Source: Lentimicrobiaceae bacterium (GTDB lineage Bacteria > Bacteroidota > Bacteroidia > Bacteroidales > F082). From it: 64,000 nucleotides of DNA. The notes below the pieces were generated by a model. It did no database searches. It saw only the letters and a list, made by a program, of their open reading frames with translations, and had not been told where the DNA came from. Of the stretch, positions 44,725-56,538 are shown one piece after another. Made by a program: the position numbers and the translations under genes. Position 1 is the first letter of the stretch. Each line of letters opens with the position of its first letter. The stretch lies in contig SUWS01000005.1 of assembly GCA_015061365.1 (NCBI GenBank), positions 43,057 to 107,056 of the forward strand, given 5' to 3'.

Positions 44725-47136
44725 TTACTTCAGTTCCACTCTTGTGATGCCGTGTCCGCCTGTCTCCAAACTCGCGTCTTGCATCTGTCGTACGCACGAT
44801 TGCTTGCTGAGAAATTGTCGTATCATCTGACGTAAGATTCCGTTGCCTTTGCCGTGTAAGATACTGACATTCTTGATGCATAACAATGAAGCGTCGTCGA
44901 TGTATTTCGCTACGGCTTCTATGGCTTCCTCGCCGCGCATTCCTCTCACGTCTAAGGTGAGGTTGAAATTGGCTGATTTCTCGTTGAGATCTTCCATGAT
45001 TGCCTTACGGAGATATGTCGGGTTATTGGCGGATTTCTTCGCTTCTTTATTACTTATCTTAACGACTTTATCTGCTGTAGTCCTGAGTTTTACGCTACCG
45101 AACTCGATGGTGATGTCGGTGTCGCTTACCGCAATGACTTCTCCGACGATTTCCATCTCATTGATGCGAACCATATTACCGACTTGTAAGTCCTGTTCAT
45201 CTTTCTTCTCTTTCTCTTCAATCTTAAGATTTTTAGAGATGACCTTGGCGTATTCTTCAAGCTGCTGTTTCATGCCTTTCAAGTCCTGACGCAGTTCTTT
45301 GGTGCGTTCTTTCTCAGCCTGAGCTTCTTTAATCTCACGTATCGTCCTTTCAATCTTGGCGTTTGCTTTGTCAATTAAAGATTGAGCTTCTTTGTTGGCT
45401 TCTTTCAGGAGAGTGTTTTTCTTCTTCTCCAAATCGCTGAGAAGGTTCTTATATTTTGTAACAACTTCATTAAGAAGATTGTCGGCTACTTTTAATTCGT
45501 ATTCTTTCTTACGGACTTCTTTCTTCTCTATTTCAAGTTGTTGCAGCTGTTGCTCGAAATCAAGATGTTCCTTACCTCCAATCTCAGCGGCCTCGTTAAG
45601 AATCTCTTCTGGGAAGCCTATTTTCTTCGCGATTTCAAATGCGAACGAACTTCCGGGTTTGCCTGTCATCATCACGTAAAGAGGTTGCAGATAACGAGTG
45701 TCGAACAGCATCGCTCCATTGACGATGCCTTGATGGTTGTCGGCGAGAAGTTTAAGATTCGCATAGTGCGTCGTTACGACTCCGAACGATTTTTTCTCGT
45801 TCATCTTTAACAAAATAGCTTCCGCTATCGCGCCACCGAGTTGTGGCTCCGTTCCCGTTCCGAACTCATCGATTAAAAATAATGTACGTTTGTTAGCCTG
45901 ACGTATCAGCTCTTTCATGTTCAAAAGATGTGAGCTGTAGGTACTTAAGTCGTTTTCGAGCGATTGAGAGTCGCCGATGTCTATGAACATATCGTGGAAG
46001 ACCCCGCACTTAGAGTCTATTTCCATCGGGACGGCGAGCCCGCACTGAAGCATATATTGGACGAGACCTATGGTCTTGAGGCAAACTGATTTACCTCCGG
46101 CATTAGGTCCTGATATGACGAGTATTCTGTTGTCTTTATCTAAATTTAAATCTAATGGCGTGATATGTTTGTCTTGCGACTTCAGTTTCTGTTCCAAAAG
46201 CGGATGTCGAGCCTGTCGCCACAAGAACATCGGTTCGTCAGTCAGTTCCGGAACGACGCATTTATATTCGTTGCTTAACAATGATTTAGCTCTGATGAAA
46301 TCTATGAGACCTAACAGGTTCCACGCTTTGATAAGGTCTGGTATTTCGGGACGCAGCAGATTCGTGAATGCGAGTAGAATTTTATTTATCTCACGACGTT
46401 CAGCATATTCCAACTCTCTGATTTCGTTGTTGGTATCGAAAATCTCGGCAGGTTCGATATATACAGTCTGACCTGTCGCCGACTCGTCGTGTATGAAACC
46501 GCGCAACGCTCTTTTGTCGCCAGCTTTTACCGGTATTACGGGACGACCATCGCGAATGGTGAGTTCGGCGTTACTGTCGGTCCAGCCTGCTGCTTTGGCA
46601 TCGGTGAGTATCTTACGCATTCTTCTGTCGATGGAACTCTGCTTGCGACGAATCTCGCGACGAATCTCTAACAAATCGGCAGATGCATTATCGGGTATCT
46701 CGCCCTTGTCGTCGATAAGACGTGTTATTTCAGTAAAGATATGTCGGTCAATTTCAATGCCTTCAGATAAAGCCTTAAGCGATTTTACCTTCTCGGCAGA
46801 TTCCGATTTAAAGAAATTTAAGACGTAGGATAAAGCTGAGAGTGTCGGTTTTAAAGCAAATAGACTTTCTATATTGATGACTGTGCCTTCAATTCTCAGA
46901 TGATGAAATTCTTCGCGTAAGTCGTTATAGTCGCGAACCGGAAAAGGAACGCCGTTTTGTAGTAACGAAAGGAAATCTTCAATCTGAGAGAGACGCGTCT
47001 TTATTCTTTCGATGTCGGAACTAAATCGCATCTTTTCAACAAATTCTTTTCCCATCTCACTGATGCACAAATCAGTCAGTCTGTCTTTCACCGACTTAAA
47101 ACCAATCTTATTTTCAAAATCTTTAGGATAAATCAC
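44725..47136 (-). CDS. mutS2: MutS2 family protein with Smr domain
   Basis: 803 residues; start GTG 47136 is the only possible start after an in-frame TAA just upstream. MutS core ATPase with Walker A GPNAGGKS (about residue 342) and the FGTGTEPQLGGAIAEA region, followed by a long charged coiled coil (about 510-630) and the C-terminal Smr nuclease domain (LDVRGMRGEEAIEAV, LHGKGNGILR). MutS2 lacks the mismatch-recognition domain; it has been linked to suppression of recombination and to rescue of collided ribosomes in other bacteria. The promoter lies 20 bp before the start. Confidence 0.93.
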   Translation of the reverse strand: MIYPKDFENKIGFKSVKDRLTDLCISEMGKEFVEKMRFSSDIERIKTRLSQIEDFLSLLQNGVPFPVRDYNDLREEFHHLRIEGTVINIESLFALKPTLSALSYVLNFFKSESAEKVKSLKALSEGIEIDRHIFTEITRLIDDKGEIPDNASADLLEIRREIRRKQSSIDRRMRKILTDAKAAGWTDSNAELTIRDGRPVIPVKAGDKRALRGFIHDESATGQTVYIEPAEIFDTNNEIRELEYAERREINKILLAFTNLLRPEIPDLIKAWNLLGLIDFIRAKSLLSNEYKCVVPELTDEPMFLWRQARHPLLEQKLKSQDKHITPLDLNLDKDNRILVISGPNAGGKSVCLKTIGLVQYMLQCGLAVPMEIDSKCGVFHDMFIDIGDSQSLENDLSTYSSHLLNMKELIRQANKRTLFLIDEFGTGTEPQLGGAIAEAILLKMNEKKSFGVVTTHYANLKLLADNHQGIVNGAMLFDTRYLQPLYVMMTGKPGSSFAFEIAKKIGFPEEILNEAAEIGGKEHLDFEQQLQQLEIEKKEVRKKEYELKVADNLLNEVVTKYKNLLSDLEKKKNTLLKEANKEAQSLIDKANAKIERTIREIKEAQAEKERTKELRQDLKGMKQQLEEYAKVISKNLKIEEKEKKDEQDLQVGNMVRINEMEIVGEVIAVSDTDITIEFGSVKLRTTADKVVKISNKEAKKSANNPTYLRKAIMEDLNEKSANFNLTLDVRGMRGEEAIEAVAKYIDDASLLCIKNVSILHGKGNGILRQMIRQFLSKQSCVRQMQDASLETGGHGITRVELK

Positions 47137-47155
47137 GTCTTAAATTTTAGAGTTG

Positions 47156-47163
47156 CAAAGATA
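47156..47163 (-). promoter_or_regulatory. -7 promoter element of mutS2
   Basis: TATCTTTG on the minus strand, followed by C, close to the GTG start. Confidence 0.65.
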
Positions 47164-47167
47164 ATAA

Positions 47168-47198
47168 ATGTCAACGGACAACAGACAACAGACAACGG
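47168..47198. repeat. ACAACAG heptad repeat
   Basis: Four units of ACAACGG/ACAACAG between mutS2 and cutC, the same motif as at 1541 and 9574 and in pyrC. Confidence 0.8.
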
Positions 47199-47374
47199 AG
47201 TTTTTTTAATCAATTGGACTTCTTTAAATTGCTTTGCGAGTGATTTGTGCTTTTTGTCTGATAATATTCCCGTTATCTTTTATATTCTCCCGCTTGCCAA
47301 AATATTTTTTCCGTTATCTTAAAAAATATTACCGATAACTTTACTTTTTTCTGTCATAATTGAATAAATAGTGT

Positions 47375-47382
47375 TAATTTTG
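47375..47382 (+). promoter_or_regulatory. -7 promoter element of cutC
   Basis: TAATTTTG followed by C, 35 bp before the ATG at 47418. Confidence 0.6.
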
Positions 47383-47417
47383 CAACCGTTAAAAATGTAA
47401 TTAATACCTATTTATAT

Positions 47418-48152
47418 ATGATAAGAATTGAAATTTGTACAAATGGTTATCAGTCAGTTATTAACGCTCAGGAGAACGGAGCTGATTGCGCTGAATTATG
47501 TGAGTCGTTGGAAGTTGGTGGCGTGACACCTTCATACGGAACATTGAAAAAAGTCGCTGCCGACATGAGAATTCCGGTTAGAGTCCTTATCCGTCCTCGC
47601 TCTGGAAATTACATCTATAACGAGGCTGAATTGGAAATGATGTGCATAGACATCAAACTTATCAAGGAACTCGGTTACGAAGGCGTCGTCATCGGCGCTC
47701 TCAATGAAAATGGTGATTTGGACGTACCAAAAATCAAAGCTATGATGAAAGCCGGCGAAGGAATGAAATTTACTTTCCACAGAGCTATCGACGCTTGTAA
47801 CAATCCTTTAGACGCATTAAAAACTTTAGTTGAATTAGGTTTCGACAAGGTCCTGACATCAGGTTGCAAACCTAAAGCCGTCGACGGAATCGAGATGATT
47901 CGTAAGATGCAGGAACAATTTGGTGATAAGATAAAGATAATGGCTGGCGGCGGCGTGAACATCAACAATGTCATGACGATAATAAATGAAACTGGCGTCT
48001 CTAATTGTCACGCTTCCCTGACAGTTGAAGTCGACGACTATAACAAAAAACTTTATCCTGAGAAAGTCGATAATACCGGTGCCTCAATGGTTTGGAAAGT
48101 ATCTTCTCCATCAATTATTAAGGAAATGTTAAATTTGGTTAATAATTCTTAA
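47418..48152 (+). CDS. cutC: CutC family TIM-barrel protein
   Basis: 244 residues. ENGADCAELCESLEVGGVTPS and RVLIRPRSG are CutC signatures; GMKFTFHRAID and KVLTSGCKPKAVDG complete the barrel. CutC was named for copper homeostasis, but its biochemical role is unsettled. It stands alone, 105 bp before the beta-mannosidase gene. Confidence 0.92.
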   Translation: MIRIEICTNGYQSVINAQENGADCAELCESLEVGGVTPSYGTLKKVAADMRIPVRVLIRPRSGNYIYNEAELEMMCIDIKLIKELGYEGVVIGALNENGDLDVPKIKAMMKAGEGMKFTFHRAIDACNNPLDALKTLVELGFDKVLTSGCKPKAVDGIEMIRKMQEQFGDKIKIMAGGGVNINNVMTIINETGVSNCHASLTVEVDDYNKKLYPEKVDNTGASMVWKVSSPSIIKEMLNLVNNS

Positions 48153-48257
48153 TAACGATATATATTACATTTTTTTGCTATAAATTTACAAATTGAAAAT
48201 AACTAAAACAAACAATTAGAAACTAACTGATAATAAAAGAAAGGCGGTAATTAAATT

Positions 48258-50768
48258 ATGAAAATTCGTTGTTTTGTAATACTAATGAGTCTCTTTATGT
48301 TCGTCTCTTGTGGTGAGAAACGAAATAATCCATTAATTCAAAACCTTGATAAGTCGTGGACTGTTACGACAGATACATTAAATATCAAGATGCAAGTCGA
48401 TGTCCCTTCTGTCATTCAAGCCGATATGTATGAAAACGGATTGATACCACATCCTTACAAGAGCAATGTCGAGCCTCAACTGCTATGGATTCCGCAACAT
48501 GAATGGGTCTATTCTCTTGACTTTAGAGCTGAAGATTATATTCTGAGAGAGGATGTCATTGAATTGGTATTCGAAGGTCTTGACACGTACGCCGACGTAT
48601 GGTTCAACGGAGAGAAAATCATACATTCTGACAATATGTTCAGAACTTATTCATACGATGTAAAGGATCTTATAAAGGAGAATAATAAAATCAAGATAAA
48701 GTTCTATCCTTTTGACAAAGAACGAGACAGCTTGATTGAGACATATCGTTTGCGTTTTCCAGAAAAATATGCCGTCATGCGTAAAGCCGCCTACCAGAAC
48801 GGATGGGACTGGGCACCTCGTTACATGAATATGGGCATTTGGCAGCCTGTCTATCTCAAGGCATGGACACGTTCTACTATATGTTCAGCTTCAGTGATAA
48901 CTAAGGATATTCACGATGATAAAGCGGATCTTTTCTTTGAAGCCTGCATCAACGCCGATGTTGAACATAATATCTCGTTGCAACTTTTCCAGGAAGACGA
49001 GAAGATATTGGATCAAAACATAAATCTCACGAAAGGAACCAATTACTATTCTTTCCCATTCGAGATTTCTAATCCTAAATTGTGGTATCCTAATGAATTA
49101 GGAGAACAGAATATGTATTCTTTCAATCTTAAAATGGTTGATAAAGACAAGGAAAAGATTATCGAGGAAAGAAATATCACTATGGGTATTCGTACGATAG
49201 AGATGGTTGAAGAGCCTGACAGCATAGGAACGGCGTTCTATTTTAAAGTCAACGGTACACCTTTATATATGAAAGGTGCTAATTATATCCCTGAAGAGAT
49301 GATAACATCGTGGATGTCGAGAGAGAAGACAAGAAAACTCTTGGAGCAATGTGTCGGCGACGCTCACATGAATATGCTTCGTATCTGGGGCGGCGGCATC
49401 TATCCTCCTGATTATTTCTTCGAAATTTGCGACAGCCTCGGTATCTTGGTATGGCAGGATTTCATGTTCGCGGGATCTACTTATCCTTATACTGATGAGT
49501 TTATCAATAATGTGAGAGAAGAAGCTAAGAAACAGGTTATCAGACTTAAAAACCATCCGTCGCTCGCATTGTGGTGCGGCAACAATGAGGTCAGTGAAGG
49601 TTATTACAACTGGGGATGGCAGAAGTCGATGAACTGGTCTGATGAAGATTATAAGGAAATGAAAGACGGCTACGACAAACTTTTCGAGGAAATGTTGAAT
49701 GAGGTAGTTACGACATACGATAAGTCGAGACCTTATTGGCCGAGTTCTCCTAAGAACGGATGGGGTAGGGCAGCAAGTCTCACCGAAGGCGACGTCCACT
49801 ATTGGGGCGTGTGGTGGGGAGAACTCCCATACGAGATATATCGCGAGAAAGTAGGTCGTTTCAACAGCGAGTTCGGCTATCAGTCGTATCCTTCAATGGC
49901 GACATTAAAAATGATTGACGACAATCCTGACTTCGGAAACGAGATTATCCAAGCTCACCAAAAACATAACAGAGGCGAAAAACTTATTATGGATCACGTG
50001 GTCAGATATTTCGGCGAACCTAAAGACTTCGAGGATTACGTATATTTAAGTCAGCTTTCACAAGCCTACGGCATGGACATCGCTATATCTGCACAGCGCA
50101 GTTCACGTCCTCGCAGCATGGGCTCGCTATATTGGCAACTCAACGACGCGTGGACTTCAATATCATGGTCATCTATAGATTACTTAGGAAACAAGAAAGC
50201 TCTTCATTATAAACTCGATGAGATCTATTCTCCTATCTTGTTAGGATTGGACGACAAAGGTAAAGATAATTACGAGCTTTGGATTAGCAATGACCTTCAA
50301 CATGATATCGACGGACGTATCCGTATCATAATAGAAGATATGTATGGAAATCAGATCTTCGCCTTTTCCGAATTCGTTAATGTGAATGCCAACAGTTGCT
50401 ATCGCTTCCCTAAAGACGTGGCTATTAATGTTATGGGAGAGGATAAGTCGGAATGCTATGCTCGTATCATTTTCATGGAAGACGATACTATACTGAGCGA
50501 GAGATTACATTTCTTTACATATCCTAAAGACTTGCAACTTGTCGATACTGAACTTAATCCGAATGTTGTTTTCATGGACGGGAAGTATCATCTCACATTT
50601 GATTCAGAAGTGTTTGTTAAAGACGTTTACGTGACGGCATCAGAACCTGGTGACTTCTCGGACAATTTCTTCTGCGTATTGCCAAATGCTACACAGACAA
50701 TAGTCTTTGAACCGGAGGAGAAAGAAAAGAAGAACGTGAAGTTTAATGTACACTTCTATAACAGATAA
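48258..50768 (+). CDS. Beta-mannosidase, glycoside hydrolase family 2, lipoprotein
   Basis: 836 residues with a lipoprotein signal (SLFMFVSCGEK, Cys about residue 18). GH2 sandwich domain (VIELVFEGLDTYADVWFNGE, YQNGWDWAPRY), then the catalytic TIM barrel with acid/base Glu in WCGNNEVSEG (about residue 443) and nucleophile Glu in FNSEFGYQS (about 537). The DWAPRY and WKDLxx contexts fit beta-mannosidases rather than beta-galactosidases. It would release mannose from beta-mannans or N-glycan cores at the cell surface or in the periplasm. No SusC/SusD pair is nearby, so this is not a typical utilisation locus. Confidence 0.88.
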   Translation: MKIRCFVILMSLFMFVSCGEKRNNPLIQNLDKSWTVTTDTLNIKMQVDVPSVIQADMYENGLIPHPYKSNVEPQLLWIPQHEWVYSLDFRAEDYILREDVIELVFEGLDTYADVWFNGEKIIHSDNMFRTYSYDVKDLIKENNKIKIKFYPFDKERDSLIETYRLRFPEKYAVMRKAAYQNGWDWAPRYMNMGIWQPVYLKAWTRSTICSASVITKDIHDDKADLFFEACINADVEHNISLQLFQEDEKILDQNINLTKGTNYYSFPFEISNPKLWYPNELGEQNMYSFNLKMVDKDKEKIIEERNITMGIRTIEMVEEPDSIGTAFYFKVNGTPLYMKGANYIPEEMITSWMSREKTRKLLEQCVGDAHMNMLRIWGGGIYPPDYFFEICDSLGILVWQDFMFAGSTYPYTDEFINNVREEAKKQVIRLKNHPSLALWCGNNEVSEGYYNWGWQKSMNWSDEDYKEMKDGYDKLFEEMLNEVVTTYDKSRPYWPSSPKNGWGRAASLTEGDVHYWGVWWGELPYEIYREKVGRFNSEFGYQSYPSMATLKMIDDNPDFGNEIIQAHQKHNRGEKLIMDHVVRYFGEPKDFEDYVYLSQLSQAYGMDIAISAQRSSRPRSMGSLYWQLNDAWTSISWSSIDYLGNKKALHYKLDEIYSPILLGLDDKGKDNYELWISNDLQHDIDGRIRIIIEDMYGNQIFAFSEFVNVNANSCYRFPKDVAINVMGEDKSECYARIIFMEDDTILSERLHFFTYPKDLQLVDTELNPNVVFMDGKYHLTFDSEVFVKDVYVTASEPGDFSDNFFCVLPNATQTIVFEPEEKEKKNVKFNVHFYNR

Positions 50769-50808
50769 ATATTGACGATTATATTACAGAATTCTATAAA
50801 TTTGTCGC

Positions 50809-51369
50809 ATGATAATAGTTGATAATGTAATAGTTTCGGACGAGTTCATAAATGCTCGTTTTTGTTGCCATCTTGCGCGTTGCAAGGGTGAGTGTTGTGT
50901 TGCAGGTGATGCCGGTGCGCCTTTGGAACCTGATGAGGTCGGTCTTATTGAAGAATATATTGAGGAGATAAAACCATATATGCGTCCGGAAGGAATAGAA
51001 GTCATAGAGAAAAACGATGTCTATGATTACGACGACAGAGGGATGCTCGTGACACCTTTGGTCAATGATGAAGAATGTGCCTTCGTTTATTTCCATGAGA
51101 ACGGAACCGCGTTATGCGCCATAGAAAAGGCTTACTTAGAAGGAAAGATTGATTTCTGGAAACCTATAAGCTGTCATCTATATCCGATACGCCTCGTGGA
51201 GAAAGATGGTTTCATTCACGTCATGTATCACGAGTGGAGCGTATGTGTGCCAGCGAAAAGAAAAGGTGAGAAAGAAGGAATACCTTTGTACAAATTCCTG
51301 AAAGGTCCTATGATAAGACGCTTCGGAGAAGATTGGTACGAGAGATTCGTGAAACAGATAGTTAAATGA
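50809..51369 (+). CDS. DUF3109 family protein
   Basis: 186 residues, no signal peptide. A Cys cluster near the start (FCCHLARCKGECCVAGDAGAP), a further Cys in ALCAIEKAY, and SCHLYPIRL match DUF3109, related to the Cys-rich YkgJ/FliB fold that probably binds zinc or an iron-sulphur cluster. The role is unknown. It is common and usually stands alone in Bacteroidota. Confidence 0.85.
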   Translation: MIIVDNVIVSDEFINARFCCHLARCKGECCVAGDAGAPLEPDEVGLIEEYIEEIKPYMRPEGIEVIEKNDVYDYDDRGMLVTPLVNDEECAFVYFHENGTALCAIEKAYLEGKIDFWKPISCHLYPIRLVEKDGFIHVMYHEWSVCVPAKRKGEKEGIPLYKFLKGPMIRRFGEDWYERFVKQIVK

Positions 51370-51386
51370 TTTAAGTCCCCTTAAAC
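51370..51386. repeat. Solo arm of the GGGGAC-type inverted repeat
   Basis: AAGTCCCCTTAAA after the DUF3109 stop matches the arm of the hairpin element at 59166-59368. Confidence 0.4.
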
Positions 51387-51424
51387 TTTAAACGAAAAAT
51401 CTTTTGATAATAAAAAAATAAATG

Positions 51425-51432
51425 TATTTTTG
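51425..51432 (+). promoter_or_regulatory. -7 promoter element of gap
   Basis: TATTTTTG, about 92 bp before the start codon; leaves a leader of roughly 85 nt. Confidence 0.5.
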
Positions 51433-51511
51433 TAGACAAGTTTGATGAGTTAAAATGACTATGTTAACATCAAACAATTTGTAAGAATATGTATTAATAT
51501 ATTAACGTTAA

Positions 51512-52540
<1,029 letters not shown>

Positions 52541-52545
52541 CTTTA

Positions 52546-52628
52546 AAAATCTGAAAATCTGAAAAACTGAAAAATTGAAAATCTGAAAACCTGGGAATTT
52601 GAGAGTTATTCGAATTCTCAGGTTTTTT
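52546..52628 (+). terminator. CTGAAAA heptad repeat leading into the gap terminator
   Basis: CTGAAAA-type heptads (52546-52590) run into AACCTGGGAATT (52588-52599), which pairs with AATTCTCAGGTT (52613-52624) and is followed by a T-tract. Confidence 0.7.
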
Positions 52629-52775
52629 ATTGACGTGGAGACTTCCAAAAGCGTTAGGGATTGGAGCGGCATCCTTTTGTAGCGTAGCGGAAAAAGATAT
52701 AGCGGAAAGCCCGACGGCGATAGCCGGAACGCCCATATTAATGCATAATTCATAATTCATAATTCATAATTAATA
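52629..52775. repeat. GC-rich structured intergenic element plus CATAATT heptads
   Basis: The part at 52650-52734 is GC-rich against an AT-rich background. GCGTT (52651-52655) can pair with AACGC (52728-52732), and CGGC-GATA-GCCG forms a hairpin. It resembles a dispersed intergenic element that I recall from many Bacteroidota genomes (GGGATTGGAGCGGCATCC ... AGCCC). Four CATAATT heptads follow at 52741-52775. Confidence 0.5.
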
Positions 52776-52825
52776 AATCTTAATTTTTTTTTACAAATCC
52801 TCTTGCATTTCGAGAAAATGCTTAT

Positions 52826-52833
52826 TAACTTTG
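52826..52833 (+). promoter_or_regulatory. -7 promoter element of the relA/spoT gene
   Basis: TAACTTTG followed by C, 22 bp before ATG 52855. An in-frame TTG at 52831 overlaps it and cannot be a start. Confidence 0.65.
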
Positions 52834-52854
52834 CAGTTTTCAAATGCAGAAACC

Positions 52855-55071
52855 ATGAATTATCCCGACACATATTCCCATGAAGAGCAGCTTGAGATGG
52901 ATAGGCTGTACGATGTATTGTTGGACGCTTGGTCTGGCAAGAAGACAGATGATGATATTGAACAAGTTAGAAAAGCATACGAGTTTGCGGCGTTGGCACA
53001 TAAAGACGCTCGTCGTAAGTCGGGAGAGCCTTACATATTTCATCCGATTGCAGTCGCGATAATAGTGGCGCAGGAAATAGGAATGGGAGTGACATCAATA
53101 ACGAGCGCGCTTCTGCACGATGTTGTCGAGGATACTGAATACACAGTTGAGTTCATTTCGCAGGAGTTCGGGCCTAAGGTGGCTCGAGTGGTCAAAGGTC
53201 TTACCAAGCTCAGCAATATTGACTTCCAGAACAGCATTGAAAGTATACAGGCGGAAAACTACCGTAAGATTGTCAATACGCTCGCTGAAGACATCCGTGT
53301 CATTTTAGTGAAACTTGCCGACCGTCTTCATAACATGAGGACTTTGCAGTCGATGGCGCATCATAAACAACTTAAAATAGCATCGGAAACGATGTCGTTC
53401 TATGCGCCGCTCGCTTATCGACTTGGACTGTACGCCATAAAAATGGAACTCGAAAACCTCTGCCTTAAATATATCAATCCGCAGGTGTATGACTCTATCT
53501 CGAAACAACTTGATGAGATACGCGACAGAAAAATCATGGAGTTAGAAGAATTCGCCGAGCCTATAAGAAAGGAGCTTATTAATATAGGTATAAAGGCTGA
53601 GATAAAAATTCTCGAACGAAGCCAAAGCGGAATATGGGAGAGAATGCAGAAATTCGGAATCTCATTAGACGAGATTTACGATGTCTATGTCTTGAGAATC
53701 ATTATAGATTGTCCGATAGAGGAGGAGAAAATAAAATGCTGGCAGACATTTGGCGTGCTCACAATGTATTACCGTCCGAATAACGCCAAGTTAAGAGACT
53801 GGCTTTCATTTCCGAAGACTAACGGTTACGAGTCGATACATGCCGTATTCATGAGTAAACAAGGTAACTGGATAGAGACGCAGATACGTACTGAGAAAAT
53901 GAATCTCATCGCCGAACGTGGCGTGATGGCTTATTTAAAATATATTAACGATACCAATTACGCGGAGAACAGTCTCAAACTCTGGATCGATAATGTCAAA
54001 GATTTGACTAATTCCGATGTTTCTTCGGCGATAGAGTTCCTTAATAGTTTCAAATTAGATTTGTTTAATGACGAGATTTTCGTCTTTACTCCTAAGGGCG
54101 AGATGAAATGTCTGCCTAAAGGATCTTCGGTCCTCGATTTCGCATATATGATTCACAGCGAGATAGGTAATCATTGTGTAGGAGCGAACGTCAACAAGAA
54201 ACTTACAACGATAGATTATGTTCTCAATATGGGAGACCAGGTTGAGATTATCACTTCTGAATTTCAGCATCCTAAGGAACAGTATTTTGATTTTTTGGTG
54301 ACATCGCTCGCCAAGTCAAGGTTGAAGGCTGGAATCAAGGATTATAAGAAGATGTATAAGGAAGATGGGAAGGCTAAACTTGAGGAGATATTCAAGAAAC
54401 TTAATGTTGATTTCAGTCGCCAGAACAGAAATCTCGTCGTTGAGAAAGCGGGACTTGCCAATCGTTTAGACTTATATTATAATGTGGCAATGGGAACGAT
54501 CACGTATCAGGAAGTAGAGCCTTTGTTTAGAAACGGAAGTCGTAATAACTCAAATCTTTTGTTGAAGATACTTACCTTCGGCCTGGTAGGATCTAATTCA
54601 AAACAAGAAGTTGCGAAGTCAGAAGAACATAAACATAACGATTTGGGTTACACTATATCTGAATGTTGTAAGCCAATTCCAGGTGATGACGTGGTTGTGA
54701 TTTCTTTTCCTAATCAGCCGTTACAGATACACCGTCCCGATTGTCAGAAAGCCATAAGTCTGATGTCGCAGTTCGGTAATAATATCGTCAAGGCGAAGTG
54801 GCAGTTCAGCGAAGACATCGCGTTCATGGCGACGCTGAAGATCTCAGGCATCAACAAAAAAGGTTTTGGGGTGGAACTTATCTCGGCACTGAGCAACGAT
54901 TTCAAGTTAGACCTATATTCTATCAAGATGCAGAGCGAAGGAGGAATGGTCGACGTGGTGGTGTCATTCTATGTTAATAATCTTAAACAATTGGAAACCA
55001 TTATCGCCGACATAAAGCGAATGAATCTTGTCAAGAAAGTGACGAGAGTTGAACGAAATATTGAGAGTTAA
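52855..55071 (+). CDS. RelA/SpoT (p)ppGpp synthetase-hydrolase
   Basis: 738 residues from ATG 52855 (MNYPDTYSHEEQ). The HD hydrolase domain has HPIAVAIIVAQE and LLHDVVEDT with LADRLHNMRT, so hydrolase residues are intact. The synthetase domain (YDVYVLRIIID, then NGYESIHAVF) follows, then TGS (VFTPKGEMKCLPKGS) and a C-terminal ACT domain. It is therefore a bifunctional long Rel that makes and degrades the stringent-response alarmone. Confidence 0.95.
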   Translation: MNYPDTYSHEEQLEMDRLYDVLLDAWSGKKTDDDIEQVRKAYEFAALAHKDARRKSGEPYIFHPIAVAIIVAQEIGMGVTSITSALLHDVVEDTEYTVEFISQEFGPKVARVVKGLTKLSNIDFQNSIESIQAENYRKIVNTLAEDIRVILVKLADRLHNMRTLQSMAHHKQLKIASETMSFYAPLAYRLGLYAIKMELENLCLKYINPQVYDSISKQLDEIRDRKIMELEEFAEPIRKELINIGIKAEIKILERSQSGIWERMQKFGISLDEIYDVYVLRIIIDCPIEEEKIKCWQTFGVLTMYYRPNNAKLRDWLSFPKTNGYESIHAVFMSKQGNWIETQIRTEKMNLIAERGVMAYLKYINDTNYAENSLKLWIDNVKDLTNSDVSSAIEFLNSFKLDLFNDEIFVFTPKGEMKCLPKGSSVLDFAYMIHSEIGNHCVGANVNKKLTTIDYVLNMGDQVEIITSEFQHPKEQYFDFLVTSLAKSRLKAGIKDYKKMYKEDGKAKLEEIFKKLNVDFSRQNRNLVVEKAGLANRLDLYYNVAMGTITYQEVEPLFRNGSRNNSNLLLKILTFGLVGSNSKQEVAKSEEHKHNDLGYTISECCKPIPGDDVVVISFPNQPLQIHRPDCQKAISLMSQFGNNIVKAKWQFSEDIAFMATLKISGINKKGFGVELISALSNDFKLDLYSIKMQSEGGMVDVVVSFYVNNLKQLETIIADIKRMNLVKKVTRVERNIES

Positions 55072-55131
55072 CTACTTAATGTTATTTTTTATTTTTATAA
55101 CTTTTTTCATAGAACGTACTGAGATTTTTAC

Positions 55132-55139
55132 TAATTTTG
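55132..55139 (+). promoter_or_regulatory. -7 promoter element of purA
   Basis: TAATTTTG, with start expected near 55145, i.e. within the first base pairs of the leader hairpin. Confidence 0.55.
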
Positions 55140-55142
55140 AAT

Positions 55143-56519
<1,377 letters not shown>

Positions 56520-56538
56520 TAACTTTAACATCAATACT

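Noticed and set aside
52831..52854. TTG start for the relA/spoT gene
   Set aside because: The codon overlaps the -7 promoter box, so it lies upstream of the transcript.
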